63,865 bases of DNA from Verrucomicrobiota bacterium (GCA_025457615.1 JALOTZ010000006.1:1-63865), one strand, 5' to 3'. Counted from the stretch's first letter, positions 7,220-16,355 are shown. Notes: generated from the sequence alone by a model not told the origin. Numbers and translations: made by a program.

Positions 7220-10200
7220 ATGTCTCCCAACGCCCCTTCTCAATCACCGGCGCCCCTTCGGGACCCGTTCATCGAACGCATCATCGAGTGGAGCGCGCGC
7301 AACCGGTTCATGGTGTTCTTGATGGTGGCGGCGCTGACGCTGGCGGGTGTTTACGCCATGCGCCACACGCCACTGGATGCCATCCCCGACCTCTCGGACG
7401 CGCAGGTCATCGTGTTCACCGACTGGGAGGGCCGCAGCCCGAATCTCGTCGAGGACCAGATCACATATCCGATCGTCACCAAGTTGATCGCCGCGCCCAA
7501 GGTCAAGGTGGTCCGCGGCTATTCGTTTTTCGGCTATTCGTTCGTCTATGCGGTGTTCGAGGATGGCACGGACATCTACTGGGCACGGTCGAGGGTGCTC
7601 GAATACCTGCAGGGCCTGACCGGCAGTCTGCCGCCGGGCGTCACCCCGACACTCGGACCGGACGCCACCGGGGTGGGCTGGGGCTTCCAATACGCCTTGG
7701 TGGACAAGAGCGGCAAGCATGACCTCGCCGGCCTGCGCTCCTTCCAGGACTGGCATCTGCGCTATTGGATCCAAAGTGTCGAGGGGGTGGCGGAGGTCGC
7801 CACCTTCGGCGGCTTCCAGAAGCAGTATCAGGTCGAACTGGATCCCAACCGGTTGCTCGCCTATAACATGCCGCTCACCACGATTGTCTCCGCCATCCGC
7901 AGCGCCAACAACGACGTGGGCGGGCGCGAACTGGACCGCTTCGGCACCACCTACCTGGTCCGCGGCCAGGGCTACATCCAGTCCCTCGACGATCTGCGCC
8001 GCGTCGTCGTGGGGGCGGACGCCAACGGCACCCCGATCCTGCTTCGCGATGTGGCCCGGAACATCGCCTTGGGCCCCGAGATGCGTCGGGGGGCGGGGGA
8101 TCTGAATGGCCAGGGCGAAACGGTCGGCGGCATCGTGGTCGTCCGCTTCGGCCAGAATGTGCTCGAGGTGATTGACCGGATCAAAGCCAAGCTCGACGAG
8201 GTTCGCCCGTCCCTGCCCGAGGGCGTCGAGATCGTCACCACTTACGACCGGTCCGACCTGATTCACCGGGCGATCCGGACGCTCACGCGGACGATCCTCG
8301 AGGAGTCGCTCATCGTCTCCCTCATCGTCATCGTGTTCCTGCTGGATTTCGGCGGTGCGGTGCGGGCCATTGTCACGTTGCCCATTGCCGTCGCGCTCGC
8401 ATTCATCCCGATGTATTTCCTGGGTTTGACGGCCAACATCATGTCGCTGGCCGGCATCGCCATTGCCATTGGGGCGCTGTGCGACGAGGCGGTGGTGATG
8501 GTCGAAAACGTGCACAAACACCTCGAGCACGCCCCGCCGGGGCTCAACCGCAAGGAGAAGCAGGAGATCATCATCCGGGCCTGCAAACAGCTCGGGAAAC
8601 CCCTGTTCTTTGCCCTGCTGGTCATCACCGTCAGCTTCCTGCCGGTGTTCACGCTCGAATCGCAGGAGGGTCGATTGTTCAAACCGCTGGCGTTCACCAA
8701 GACCTTCACCATGGCCTGGGCGGCCTTCCTGTCCCTCACGCTCGGCCCGGCGCTCATCGTGCTGATGACCGGAGCCAAGGTCATCCCCGAACATCGCCAC
8801 CCCATCAGCCGCCTCCTCCACCGGCTCTACTATCCGTGGGTCAGCCTGCTCATGCGACGGCGCTTCCTCTCCATCGCCATCGCCCTGGCCGCCGTCGGCT
8901 CAGCCATCCCCATCTACAAGAGGCTCGGCTCCGAGTTCATGCCGCCGCTGAACGAGGGCACCATTCTCTACATGCCCACGACGCTCCCGACAATTTCCAT
9001 CTCGGAGGCCACCCGCCTGTTGCAAATCCAAGACCGCATCCTGGGCCAGTTCCCCGAGGTGCTGACGGTGCATGGCAAGGCGGGCCGGTCCGAAACCGCC
9101 ACCGATCCGGCCCCGCTCGAGATGTTCGAGACGGTCGTCCAGTTGAAGCCGGAGTCCGAATGGCGGCGCGTGCCCCACGCCCGTTGGTATTCAGGCTGGA
9201 CGCCGGAAGGGATGCAGCCGGGCCTGCGCAAACTCTGGCCAGAGGCCCGCCCCATGACCTGGGAGGAACTCATCACGGAAATGGATGAAGCCCTCCAGAT
9301 CCCCGGCCAGGTCAACGCCTGGACCATGCCCATCAAAGGCCGCATCGACATGCTGACCACCGGCATCCGCACCCCCATCGGCATCAAGATCTTCGGTCCG
9401 GACCTCGGGGAAATCCGCAAACTGGGCGAGCACCTCGAATCCATCCTGCGCGGCGTGCCGGGCACGCGAAGCGTCTATGCCGAACGCACCACCGGCGGCT
9501 ATTACCTCGACATCATCCCCAATCGGGAAGCCATCGCCCGCTACGGCCTGAACGTCGAGGACGTCCTCATGGTGGTCGAAACCGCCATCGGCGGCATGGG
9601 CATCGAACGCACCATCGAAGGACGCGAGCGCTATTCCATCAACGTCCGGTACAGCCGCGAACTGCGGGACGACGTGGACAAGCTCCGCCAGGTGCTGGTG
9701 CCGGTGTCCAGCGGCATGGCAGCGAAAGGCGGCGCCGGGACCGGCGGCGAAGGCATGTCGTCCTCAGCGGGGGCCGCTTCCCCTCCCGGGCTTCGCCAGA
9801 TCCCGCTCGGCCAGCTTGTCGAGATCCGCACCACGTCCGGCCCTCCGGTGCTGCGCAACGAGGACGGGGCGTTGACCGGCTGGGTGTATGTGGACATGGC
9901 GGGACGCGACATTGGCGGTTACGTCGAGGAGGCCAAGCGCGCCGTGAAGGAGAAACTCGAAGAACCCGGACTCCTTCCCGCCGGCTACCGTCTCGAGTGG
10001 TCCGGACAATACGAGCACATGCTCCGGGTCCGGGACCGGCTGCAGGTGGTCGTCCCGGTGACCTTGGCGCTGATTTTCGTGCTGCTTTACCTGAACTTCA
10101 AGAGCGTGGCCCAGACATTGATCATCCTGCTGTCCATCCCGTTTGCGATGACCGGCAGCCTCTGGCTGCTCTGGCTGCTGGACTACAACCTCAGCATCGC

Positions 10201-10648
10201 CGTCTGGGTGGGCATCATCGCCCTGGCCGGCCTGGCCGCCCAAACCGGCACCGTGATGATCATTTACCTGGATGAAGCCTTTCATGCCTATCAACAGGCG
10301 GGGCGGATGAAGACCCAGCACGACCTGTTCGAGGCCATCACCTACGGCGCCGTGCAGCGGGTCCGGCCCAAGCTGATGACCGTAGCCATGATTACGCTCG
10401 GCTTGCTGCCCGCGCTCTGGGCGCATGGGGCGGGCGCGGAAGCCATCCAGCGCATCGCCGCGCCCATGATCGGCGGCCTCGTCACCAGCACCATTCTCAC
10501 CCTCGAAATCGTCCCGGCCATCTACTCGCTCTGGCGCGGACGCCAGGTGCAATGGGTGAAAGGCCCGCGCCCACCCCGCAAGTCCTGGGACGAACTCAGC
10601 CGCCAATTCGTCGAGTGGGAACAGCGCGCCCACCAACCGCACCCCTGA
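7220..10648 (+). CDS. RND-family copper/silver-type efflux pump (CusA-like)
   Basis: Proton-driven inner-membrane pump of the tripartite exporter, 1142 residues. Twelve transmembrane segments are expected, with TM1 at about 31-50. The heavy-metal-efflux TM4 motif is IAIGALCDEAVVMVEN (Asp near 421). Methionines at the positions used by CusA for Cu(I)/Ag(I) are visible: LYMPTTLP (about 583), PAPLEMFETVVQLKP (about 633) and RIDMLTTG (about 711), which places it in the Cu/Ag branch, not Co/Zn/Cd. It is about 95 residues longer than E. coli CusA, partly from a Gly/Ser/Ala-rich insert at about 830-860. It starts 9 bases after the adaptor stop. Confidence 0.95.
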   Translation: MSPNAPSQSPAPLRDPFIERIIEWSARNRFMVFLMVAALTLAGVYAMRHTPLDAIPDLSDAQVIVFTDWEGRSPNLVEDQITYPIVTKLIAAPKVKVVRGYSFFGYSFVYAVFEDGTDIYWARSRVLEYLQGLTGSLPPGVTPTLGPDATGVGWGFQYALVDKSGKHDLAGLRSFQDWHLRYWIQSVEGVAEVATFGGFQKQYQVELDPNRLLAYNMPLTTIVSAIRSANNDVGGRELDRFGTTYLVRGQGYIQSLDDLRRVVVGADANGTPILLRDVARNIALGPEMRRGAGDLNGQGETVGGIVVVRFGQNVLEVIDRIKAKLDEVRPSLPEGVEIVTTYDRSDLIHRAIRTLTRTILEESLIVSLIVIVFLLDFGGAVRAIVTLPIAVALAFIPMYFLGLTANIMSLAGIAIAIGALCDEAVVMVENVHKHLEHAPPGLNRKEKQEIIIRACKQLGKPLFFALLVITVSFLPVFTLESQEGRLFKPLAFTKTFTMAWAAFLSLTLGPALIVLMTGAKVIPEHRHPISRLLHRLYYPWVSLLMRRRFLSIAIALAAVGSAIPIYKRLGSEFMPPLNEGTILYMPTTLPTISISEATRLLQIQDRILGQFPEVLTVHGKAGRSETATDPAPLEMFETVVQLKPESEWRRVPHARWYSGWTPEGMQPGLRKLWPEARPMTWEELITEMDEALQIPGQVNAWTMPIKGRIDMLTTGIRTPIGIKIFGPDLGEIRKLGEHLESILRGVPGTRSVYAERTTGGYYLDIIPNREAIARYGLNVEDVLMVVETAIGGMGIERTIEGRERYSINVRYSRELRDDVDKLRQVLVPVSSGMAAKGGAGTGGEGMSSSAGAASPPGLRQIPLGQLVEIRTTSGPPVLRNEDGALTGWVYVDMAGRDIGGYVEEAKRAVKEKLEEPGLLPAGYRLEWSGQYEHMLRVRDRLQVVVPVTLALIFVLLYLNFKSVAQTLIILLSIPFAMTGSLWLLWLLDYNLSIAVWVGIIALAGLAAQTGTVMIIYLDEAFHAYQQAGRMKTQHDLFEAITYGAVQRVRPKLMTVAMITLGLLPALWAHGAGAEAIQRIAAPMIGGLVTSTILTLEIVPAIYSLWRGRQVQWVKGPRPPRKSWDELSRQFVEWEQRAHQPHP

Positions 10649-10767
10649 GGACAAACGAAGTCGCCGACGGACTCGACCCTGTCATGGATTACTCCTAAGA
10701 CGTTGGCGTATGGGCTTGTTGATGCCGGGTTAACCGCGATGTAGAGGACGTGGGGACTCTCTCCATG

Positions 10768-10824
10768 AACCAGGGGAAGGTCGGGCCGCGATGCGCGCGG
10801 CCCAGCGCCGGGGCACCGGCGCCC
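10768..10824 (+). repeat. 57-bp palindromic repeat, intergenic copy
   Basis: Second copy of the repeat seen at 5690-5746, here between the convergent pump and hicA genes. It folds as two consecutive hairpins, GGGCCGCG against CGCGGCCC and GCGCCGG against CCGGCGC. Flanking TGAACC and GGTTCA form a further outer inverted pair. Confidence 0.75.
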
Positions 10825-10853
10825 GGTTCATGTGGTTCATGACTGTTGGACGG

Positions 10854-10887
10854 CAAGGGGCGACCGTTGCTGCACGGACGCCCCTTG
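10854..10887. terminator. Hairpin between convergent pump and hicA genes
   Basis: Nine perfect pairs (CAAGGGGCG with CGCCCCTTG), an A-A mismatch and four more pairs around a six-base loop. It ends one base before the hicA stop codon and lies about 205 bases after the pump gene. There is no T-tract on either side, so classical intrinsic termination is not assured; it may protect or separate the two 3' ends. Confidence 0.5.
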
Positions 10888-10888
10888 A

Positions 10889-11110
10889 TTACCGGAGAAA
10901 AAGCTCCAGAGGCAATTGGCTCTGGCGGATGATGGATCGCAGCGTACCAATTCTGATCTCGCGCTGATTCGGGACCGGAACGGTCACCGTGGAACCTTCC
11001 ACACGACGTTGCATCACCATGTGGCTGCCGCGTTGGCGGACCAATTCAAAGCCGTGAGCCCTGAGGATCTCGCAGACTTCAGGGCCCGAAAAGACGCCCA
11101 ATTTAGGCAT
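10889..11110 (-). CDS. hicA: HicA-type mRNA interferase toxin
   Basis: A 73-residue HicA/YcfA-like protein with the double-stranded-RNA-binding-like fold. The family signature is LRAHGFELVRQRGSHMVMQR, whose His in GSH is the catalytic residue of HicA RNases, followed by VTVPVPNQREIRIGTLRSIIRQ. Length is typical. It overlaps the antitoxin gene by 8 bases. The order antitoxin first, toxin second is one of the two known for hicAB loci. Confidence 0.88.
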   Translation of the reverse strand: MPKLGVFSGPEVCEILRAHGFELVRQRGSHMVMQRRVEGSTVTVPVPNQREIRIGTLRSIIRQSQLPLELFLR

Positions 11111-11327
11111 ACGTCGCCTCGAACCTGCTTACGATGACTTCCGGGTGAAATCGACGCTCGATTTCCGACGGGCTGGCGGATTCCAACAGCAATTCCACGG
11201 CTTCCCGAAGATTCGCCAGTGCCTCCTCGACGTTTGCTCCCTGGCTCGCCACATCCAGCTCTGGGCAGAGCGAGACGTAACCGTCCCCCTCCCGCTCCAG
11301 CAGGGCTGTCAACTGAAGGCGTTTCAT
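11103..11327 (-). CDS. hicB: HicB-like antitoxin
   Basis: A 74-residue protein with the partial RNase-H fold of HicB (UPF0150): LTALLEREGDGYVSLCPELDVASQGANVEEALANLREAVELLLE. The part after residue 52 is too short for the helix-turn-helix or ribbon-helix-helix domain present in longer HicB proteins, so autoregulation by DNA binding is doubtful for this version. It is co-transcribed with the toxin through an 8-base overlap. Confidence 0.85.
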   Translation of the reverse strand: MKRLQLTALLEREGDGYVSLCPELDVASQGANVEEALANLREAVELLLESASPSEIERRFHPEVIVSRFEATYA

Positions 11328-11397
11328 ATGACTTGGAGCTTAGCCCGCCAACTTGGTACAGACAACCAGGCAATGGGCAAAAGATACTCCCGCAGGT

Positions 11398-12177
11398 TCA
11401 CTTGCCCCCGTGCGCCCGGTATTCCTGCAAAGCGCGGGGCATCATTTCCTGGAGCGCCTGGACGCGGTCCGCGCTGACCGGGTGGGTGCGCAGGAACCCC
11501 GGGGTGCCGCCGCTCCGGGCCTCCAGTTCCGCAAATCGTTGCCAGAACCCGACTGCCGCTTCCGGATTGTAACCGGCCCGGGCCATGTAGAGCAGGCCCA
11601 GTTCGTCCGCCTCGGATTCCTGCATCCGGCTGTGCGGTAGGGCGTAACCGACCTGGCTGCCCAGTCCGTAGGCGGTCACGGCGGCGGCCTGCCACTTGGA
11701 TTCCTGCATGGAGGAACTGATCACCGCCCCCACCACTTCGAGGCCGAGCTGCTGGCTGACCCGTTCGCCGCCGTGTCGCGCCACCGCATGGGCCACCTCG
11801 TGCCCGATCACCGTGGCCAGACCGGCCTCGTCCTTGGTGTAAGGCAGGATGCCGGTGTACACCCCCACCTTGCCGCCCGGCAGACAAAACGCATTGGCTT
11901 CCTTGCTCTCGAACAGGACGAACTCCCACTGTGCATTGGGCAAGGGCGCCACCGCCGCAATCCGCTTGCCTACCCGCTCGACCAGGGCGGCGGTCTTCGT
12001 GTCCTTGCTCACCGGCACTTCCTGCTTCAACTGCTGGAAGGAAGTCAGCCCCATTTGCATCTCCTGATCCGGAGTCAAAAAGTTGAACTGCTTGCGGCCG
12101 GTTTCGGGGACGGTAGTGCAGCCGGCCAGACCAAGAGAGGCAGCGATCGCCAGAAAAGTGTTCACCACGCGATTCAT
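11398..12177 (-). CDS. M48-family metallopeptidase lipoprotein (LoiP/BepA-like)
   Basis: A 259-residue lipoprotein (LGLAGC, Cys20) with the zinc-protease motif HEVAH at residues 126-130 and the third ligand in MQESEADELGLLYMARAGY. The C-terminal RTHPVSADRVQAL is the usual M48 end. Such outer-membrane-attached proteases degrade misfolded envelope proteins. The frame extends upstream, but the ATG at 12177 gives the lipoprotein signal. It appears to be monocistronic; the 70 bases downstream hold no clear terminator. Confidence 0.93.
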   Translation of the reverse strand: MNRVVNTFLAIAASLGLAGCTTVPETGRKQFNFLTPDQEMQMGLTSFQQLKQEVPVSKDTKTAALVERVGKRIAAVAPLPNAQWEFVLFESKEANAFCLPGGKVGVYTGILPYTKDEAGLATVIGHEVAHAVARHGGERVSQQLGLEVVGAVISSSMQESKWQAAAVTAYGLGSQVGYALPHSRMQESEADELGLLYMARAGYNPEAAVGFWQRFAELEARSGGTPGFLRTHPVSADRVQALQEMMPRALQEYRAHGGK

Positions 12178-12274
12178 GATGTCGGCAGGGTAAGGCTGAA
12201 GCACCGCGCTCACAAGCGCAGCGCCGCACCTCTCATCAACGTTGCAGCAGCGCCCTGGGAGCGCCGAGGTCCAT

Positions 12275-13651
12275 TCAAACCTCAACACCCTCCCCCGAGC
12301 CGGGCTGAAGCACCGTGATTTCTGGATGCTGTTCCCCGATGCGGTCGGCAAACCACGCCTTGGCCTTGTCGTCGCCGTGACCCAGCAGCACGGTTCGCGG
12401 TTGAACCTGACCCACGAAGTCCAGCAGGTCCTCCCGCTGGGCGTGCGCGGTCAGGTCAAACTCCTGGACCTCGCATTGTCGCCGGAGCTCGCCGGACAGC
12501 GCGCTGAAGACGAAGGGGTGTCCCGGCTGGGAGACCTTGAGCCGTCCGCCCGGGGTGTCGGGATCGGCGTAGCCCACAAAGAAGATGCCGTTCCGGGGAT
12601 CGTCCATCATGCGCAGGGCCAAATCGTGCGAGACGGTGTTCTCGGTCATCATACCGGAGGTCAGGACAAACAACTGACCCCCGCCCAGCTTCATCCGCGC
12701 GGCTTGCTTGGGGTCCAACACGCTCAAGTTCAGCGCCTCGTGAAGCTGGAGGTCCGGATGCAGGCGGTTGGCACGATGGGATTCGAGGTCGTAGATCTCG
12801 GTGAAGACACGTCCGAGACCGCCGATATGGACGGGTTGGCGCGGGATCCGCCCGGCCTGCATGAGCAGCGCCAGCAGCGCCAGGATCTCCTGGGTGCGCC
12901 CCAGGGCGAAGCTGGGGATCAGCACGCTGCCCTTGCGGGCCACCACCCCCTCGATCGCCACCGCCAGCCGCTCGACCTCGGCCTCGCGCGAGTAACCCCC
13001 GTCCACACCCCGGCCACCGCGCGTGGTTTCCAGCATCAAGACGTCCGCCTTCACCCCATCAAACCGTGCCCCTTTGAGGAGCGTCTGGTCCCGGAAACAA
13101 ACGTCGCCGGTGTAGAAGAGGGACTCCGCCGCGCCGCGCACGAGGATTCCGGATGAACCGAGGGTGTGGCCCGCATCCCGGAATTCCAGCGTGGGGGATG
13201 CCCGGTTTCCCCGGGGTCGAAAGAACCCGGCCCAGTCAATCTCGCGCTCGTACTTGAACCCTTGGAACACGGGCGCGATTTCGTCCACCTCCTCGTGGGT
13301 GAAAAGCGGGTACTCGCGAATTCCCAACGCCTCCCGCTGACGGCGCATCACATTGACGGAATCATGTAGGATACGTTCGACCAGAAAGTAGCTGAGCTCG
13401 GTCATGAGGACGTGGGCGGATGGGAACTGCCGGATGGCCACCGGGAGCGAGCCGACGTGATCGTGGTGGCAATGGGAGATGGCAATGGCATCCACATCGC
13501 TCGTGCCGGCCAGTCCGTACAGCGGCAGCGCAGCGCGTCCCTCCCATTTGGGATGCGTTCCGGCGTCGAGCAATAGGCGATGACCGTCCAGGGTGACGAG
13601 CCAGGCGCTGGCCCCGATGCCGGTGTCGGGATTCAAGTTCAGAACCTTCAT
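12275..13651 (-). CDS. Metallo-beta-lactamase-fold RNA-processing exonuclease (beta-CASP)
   Basis: A 458-residue protein of the CPSF73/RNase J-like MBL superfamily. The metal-binding motif HCHHDH lies at 60-65 (H60, H62, D64, H65). Further metal ligands are in DAGHTLGSSGI and YTGDV, the beta-CASP domain is about 210-390 (IPSFALGRTQEIL, then VLTSGMM) and the C-terminal motif is HAQREDLLDF...VLLGHGD. These enzymes act as RNA endo- or exonucleases. The exact substrate is unknown. It is flanked by unrelated genes, with no operon partner. Confidence 0.9.
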   Translation of the reverse strand: MKVLNLNPDTGIGASAWLVTLDGHRLLLDAGTHPKWEGRAALPLYGLAGTSDVDAIAISHCHHDHVGSLPVAIRQFPSAHVLMTELSYFLVERILHDSVNVMRRQREALGIREYPLFTHEEVDEIAPVFQGFKYEREIDWAGFFRPRGNRASPTLEFRDAGHTLGSSGILVRGAAESLFYTGDVCFRDQTLLKGARFDGVKADVLMLETTRGGRGVDGGYSREAEVERLAVAIEGVVARKGSVLIPSFALGRTQEILALLALLMQAGRIPRQPVHIGGLGRVFTEIYDLESHRANRLHPDLQLHEALNLSVLDPKQAARMKLGGGQLFVLTSGMMTENTVSHDLALRMMDDPRNGIFFVGYADPDTPGGRLKVSQPGHPFVFSALSGELRRQCEVQEFDLTAHAQREDLLDFVGQVQPRTVLLGHGDDKAKAWFADRIGEQHPEITVLQPGSGEGVEV

Positions 13652-13860
13652 ACCCCACCCCCTGTCGTGACCGGACGTTCAAGTTGAATCCGGCGCCGCC
13701 ACCCGCAGCGGCTGGTTCCAAGTTCAAAGATTCGTGCCAGTGCCGGTGCCAATGCGGCCAGGCTCGCAATCGCTTGGGGATCGAACATCGTTTCAGAACT
13801 CCTCACGTCATCTCCTGGTCTTCCGGGGGCTGTTACCGGGCTTCCATGCCGGCAGACCGT

Positions 13861-14631
13861 CTAGGGAGCCGGCGGCTGGCCCAGTCCACCCAGGGCCTTC
13901 ATCAGCACGGCCTGCAGGAGCGCCGGTTGGCTGTCGTAGTGCGTGTAGCCGTCCGGAAGGGCGAAGGATTCGGCCTTGGGCGGGGCGCGCGTCACATTGC
14001 GGAACCGCAGAATCATGAGGTTGTCGCCATCGGCCATCTGGATCTGCACCGGGAAATCCTTCCACTCGGGTGCATTCCAAGTGATGGCCTCCTGCGTGCC
14101 GCCGGAGGAATCGGTGACCGTGACCCGGTATTTCGTGCAGGCCAGGCGGTCCAGCGTTTCGCGTCCGATCTCGACGCGTTTGACCTGGAAGCCGCCGTCT
14201 GCCGCCTTCAAAACCTTCTCATCCATCGGGACCTTGAGGATGGCCTGCAGTCCGGGGTAAACCAGGTAAGAGGCCCGTTTTTCAGGCAGAATCAGGCTCA
14301 CCACCTTTTCCATGCCCAACTGTTCGAGGTTCCCGGCCACGCTCGCCGGCAAGTCCTTGCTCTTAAGCCGCGACAGGTCCACCTCCATGCGCACCTGCCC
14401 GTCCCGGACCGCCAAGCCCATAGTCGTGCTGAGAATCTCCTGCTCGGTCTTGTCATAGACCCGAATGACCGCCTCACCGCTGAAGGCTTTGTGTTCGCCG
14501 AACAGTCGCATCAGGGCGGCGTCGAGCCCCGACGATGCGGGGCTGGGGAGCATCTGGGGCCGGGCGGCGGTGGCGGCGCCCAGCAGGAGGGCGAGAGCGA
14601 GGATGGGACGCAGGTGGCGGAACGAGTTCAT
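13861..14631 (-). CDS. Secreted protein of unknown function (DUF4412/LolA-like appearance)
   Basis: A 256-residue protein with a signal peptide (HLRPILALALLLGAATAA). The mature part alternates beta strands: FSGEAVIRVYDK, GQVRMEVDLSRLK, MEKVVSLILPEKRASYLVYPGLQ, then CTKYRVTVTD and FPVQIQMADGDNLMILRFRNV. Measuring a matrix against DGQVRMEVD-type strands is typical of DUF4412 and of LolA-like lipoprotein carriers, but I cannot confirm either. It lies just beyond the terminator of the ribosomal cluster. Confidence 0.75.
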   Translation of the reverse strand: MNSFRHLRPILALALLLGAATAARPQMLPSPASSGLDAALMRLFGEHKAFSGEAVIRVYDKTEQEILSTTMGLAVRDGQVRMEVDLSRLKSKDLPASVAGNLEQLGMEKVVSLILPEKRASYLVYPGLQAILKVPMDEKVLKAADGGFQVKRVEIGRETLDRLACTKYRVTVTDSSGGTQEAITWNAPEWKDFPVQIQMADGDNLMILRFRNVTRAPPKAESFALPDGYTHYDSQPALLQAVLMKALGGLGQPPAP

Positions 14632-14693
14632 GGTTGGCTGGGCTCAAACTAGCCCCGGCTGCCGGAAGAGGCCAGCCGATTCCCGGAAAAGCA

Positions 14694-14722
14694 AACACCC
14701 GCCGCGGGGAGCGGCGGGTGTT
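14694..14722 (-). terminator. Rho-independent terminator of the ribosomal supercluster
   Basis: Twelve perfect base pairs (AACACCCGCCGC with GCGGCGGGTGTT) around a five-base loop, 18 bases after the rplQ stop codon. On the minus strand the stem is followed by TGCTTTT, giving a T-rich tail. This marks the end of the transcript that begins near tRNA-Thr. Confidence 0.85.
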
Positions 14723-14740
14723 CGTGGGAGAAGTATTGGA

Positions 14741-15220
14741 TCAGGCCTTGGCGGTTTCCGCGGCTTTCGCGGGGGCAGCCTCCACCACCGGCGCCGGTGA
14801 GGTTCCGGCAGGCAATTCCACCCACTCGAGGATGGCCTGTTGGGCCACATCGCCGCGGCGTTCCGCCAGGCGCACGATGCGGGTGTAGCCACCCCGACGG
14901 GCCTTGAACACGGGCGCCAGTTCGTCGAACAGGATGCGGACCACGTCCTCGTCCTGGCGCCATTTCTTGCGCTGCTCCTTCGAGAGTTCGAGGGAGCGTC
15001 CGCGGGCGCGCAGGCGCGAGGCGGCGAGGCGGCGGGCGTGCAGGGTGCCCTGCTTGCCCAGGGTCATCATCTTCTCGGCCACCGACCGGGCCGCCTTGGC
15101 CTTGGCGAGGGTGGTGGTGATCCGCTTGTGCTTGATGAGGCTGCACACCAGGTTGGCCAGCATCGCGTTTCGATGCTCGGAGGTGCGCCCCAGTTTGGCG
15201 GTACGTTTAAGGTGTCGCAT
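14741..15220 (-). CDS. rplQ: 50S ribosomal protein L17
   Basis: A 159-residue L17, starting MRHLKRTAKLGRTSEHR and containing ANLVCSLIKHKRITTTLAKAK, both family hallmarks. It sits near the peptide exit tunnel. It is about 30 residues longer than the E. coli protein because of an Ala/Pro/Glu tail after about residue 130. It is the last gene of the alpha operon, 21 bases after rpoA and directly before the terminator. Confidence 0.98.
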   Translation of the reverse strand: MRHLKRTAKLGRTSEHRNAMLANLVCSLIKHKRITTTLAKAKAARSVAEKMMTLGKQGTLHARRLAASRLRARGRSLELSKEQRKKWRQDEDVVRILFDELAPVFKARRGGYTRIVRLAERRGDVAQQAILEWVELPAGTSPAPVVEAAPAKAAETAKA

Positions 15221-15241
15221 GGCTTTGGAATGGTTGGCGGT

Positions 15242-16252
15242 CTAGCCCGCGTCCGGTTGCTTGGCCGGCTCGATCAGGTCCGCATCGAAGGTCATGCCCA
15301 GGCCCAGCCCGAGGCTGGTGAGCTTGTCCTTGATTTCGTTGAGCGATTTCTTGCCGAAGTTCCGGTATTTGAGCATCTCCTGCTCGCTCTTCATGGCCAG
15401 CTGGCCCACGGTGGTAATGTTGGCGTTGTTCAGGCAGTTGGCGGCGCGCACACTGAGTTCAATCTCGTTGACACTCATGCTCAGCAGCTTGTGGAGCTTC
15501 TTGCGCTCCTCATCCTGCTTGTCCACCACCTCCTCGAACTGCACCGCGTGTTTGTCGTAACCCACAAACACATCCAGGTGATGCTGCAGAATGGCCGAAG
15601 CCTGGGTGAGCGCATCGTCCGGCGTGAGGCGGCCGTCCGTCCAGATCTCCAGAATCAAGCGGTCGTAGTCCGTGCGCTGTCCCACACGCGCGTCCTCGAC
15701 GGCGTACCGCACCCGGGACACGGGGGAGAACAGCGAGTCGATGGGGATCACGCCGATGGGCTGGCCGGGTTTCTTGTTCTCGTCGCCCGGACAGAAGCCG
15801 CGCCCGACCTTGATTTCGAGTTCCATCTCGAACTTCTTCTTCTTGTCGAGGGTGCAGATATGTTGCTCGGGGTTGACCAGCTCAATGTTCTGGTTGAGCT
15901 CGATATCGGCACCACTGACAGCCCCGTCCTTGTTGACGCTCAGCAGCAGAGTCTGCGGATCCCGGCTGTGGGCTTTGAACTTGAGCTTCTTCAGGTTGAG
16001 CACGATGTCGGTCACGTCCTCCAGGACGCCGGCAATGGTGGCGAACTCGTGCATGGCCCCATCCACCTTGAAGGAGGTGATGGCGGCGCCTTCCAGGGAG
16101 GAAAGGAGCACGCGGCGGAGGGAATTCCCGATGGTATGACCGTAGCCCGTTTCAAAGGGCTCGGCGACGAACCGGGCGTAGGTGTCGGTGGCGGTCTGCT
16201 CGTCCTTCTGCAGCCGCTTGGGCATCTCGAATCGTCCTAATCGAACTGGCAT
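15242..16252 (-). CDS. rpoA: RNA polymerase alpha subunit
   Basis: A 336-residue alpha subunit. The N-terminal dimerisation and assembly domain includes FVAEPFETGYGHTIGNSLRR and LLSSLEGAAITS; the C-terminal domain (about 255-336) includes LSVRAANCLNNANITTVGQL and KSLNEIKDKL, which bind UP elements and activators. Starting at the ATG at 16252 gives the common MPVRLGRFEMPKR opening; an internal Met at residue 10 is less likely. The gap of about 100 bases to rpsD contains only a small hairpin (CCTCC/GGAGG). Confidence 0.98.
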   Translation of the reverse strand: MPVRLGRFEMPKRLQKDEQTATDTYARFVAEPFETGYGHTIGNSLRRVLLSSLEGAAITSFKVDGAMHEFATIAGVLEDVTDIVLNLKKLKFKAHSRDPQTLLLSVNKDGAVSGADIELNQNIELVNPEQHICTLDKKKKFEMELEIKVGRGFCPGDENKKPGQPIGVIPIDSLFSPVSRVRYAVEDARVGQRTDYDRLILEIWTDGRLTPDDALTQASAILQHHLDVFVGYDKHAVQFEEVVDKQDEERKKLHKLLSMSVNEIELSVRAANCLNNANITTVGQLAMKSEQEMLKYRNFGKKSLNEIKDKLTSLGLGLGMTFDADLIEPAKQPDAG

Positions 16253-16355
16253 GGCTTTGTTGGGTGCAATTTTAATCTGTCCGCCGCCGTTGACTCCCGC
16301 CGGGGCGGCGAACCGTGTAATTGCGTTGTTGAACCTCCACCCGGAGGCTCATAAC

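Noticed and set aside
10854..10887. Hairpin as a full rho-independent terminator
   Set aside because: The stem is strong but there is no T-tract on either side; I list it only as a terminator-like hairpin with medium confidence.
16260..16355. Attenuator between rpsD and rpoA
   Set aside because: Only a five-base CCTCC/GGAGG stem; too weak to call.
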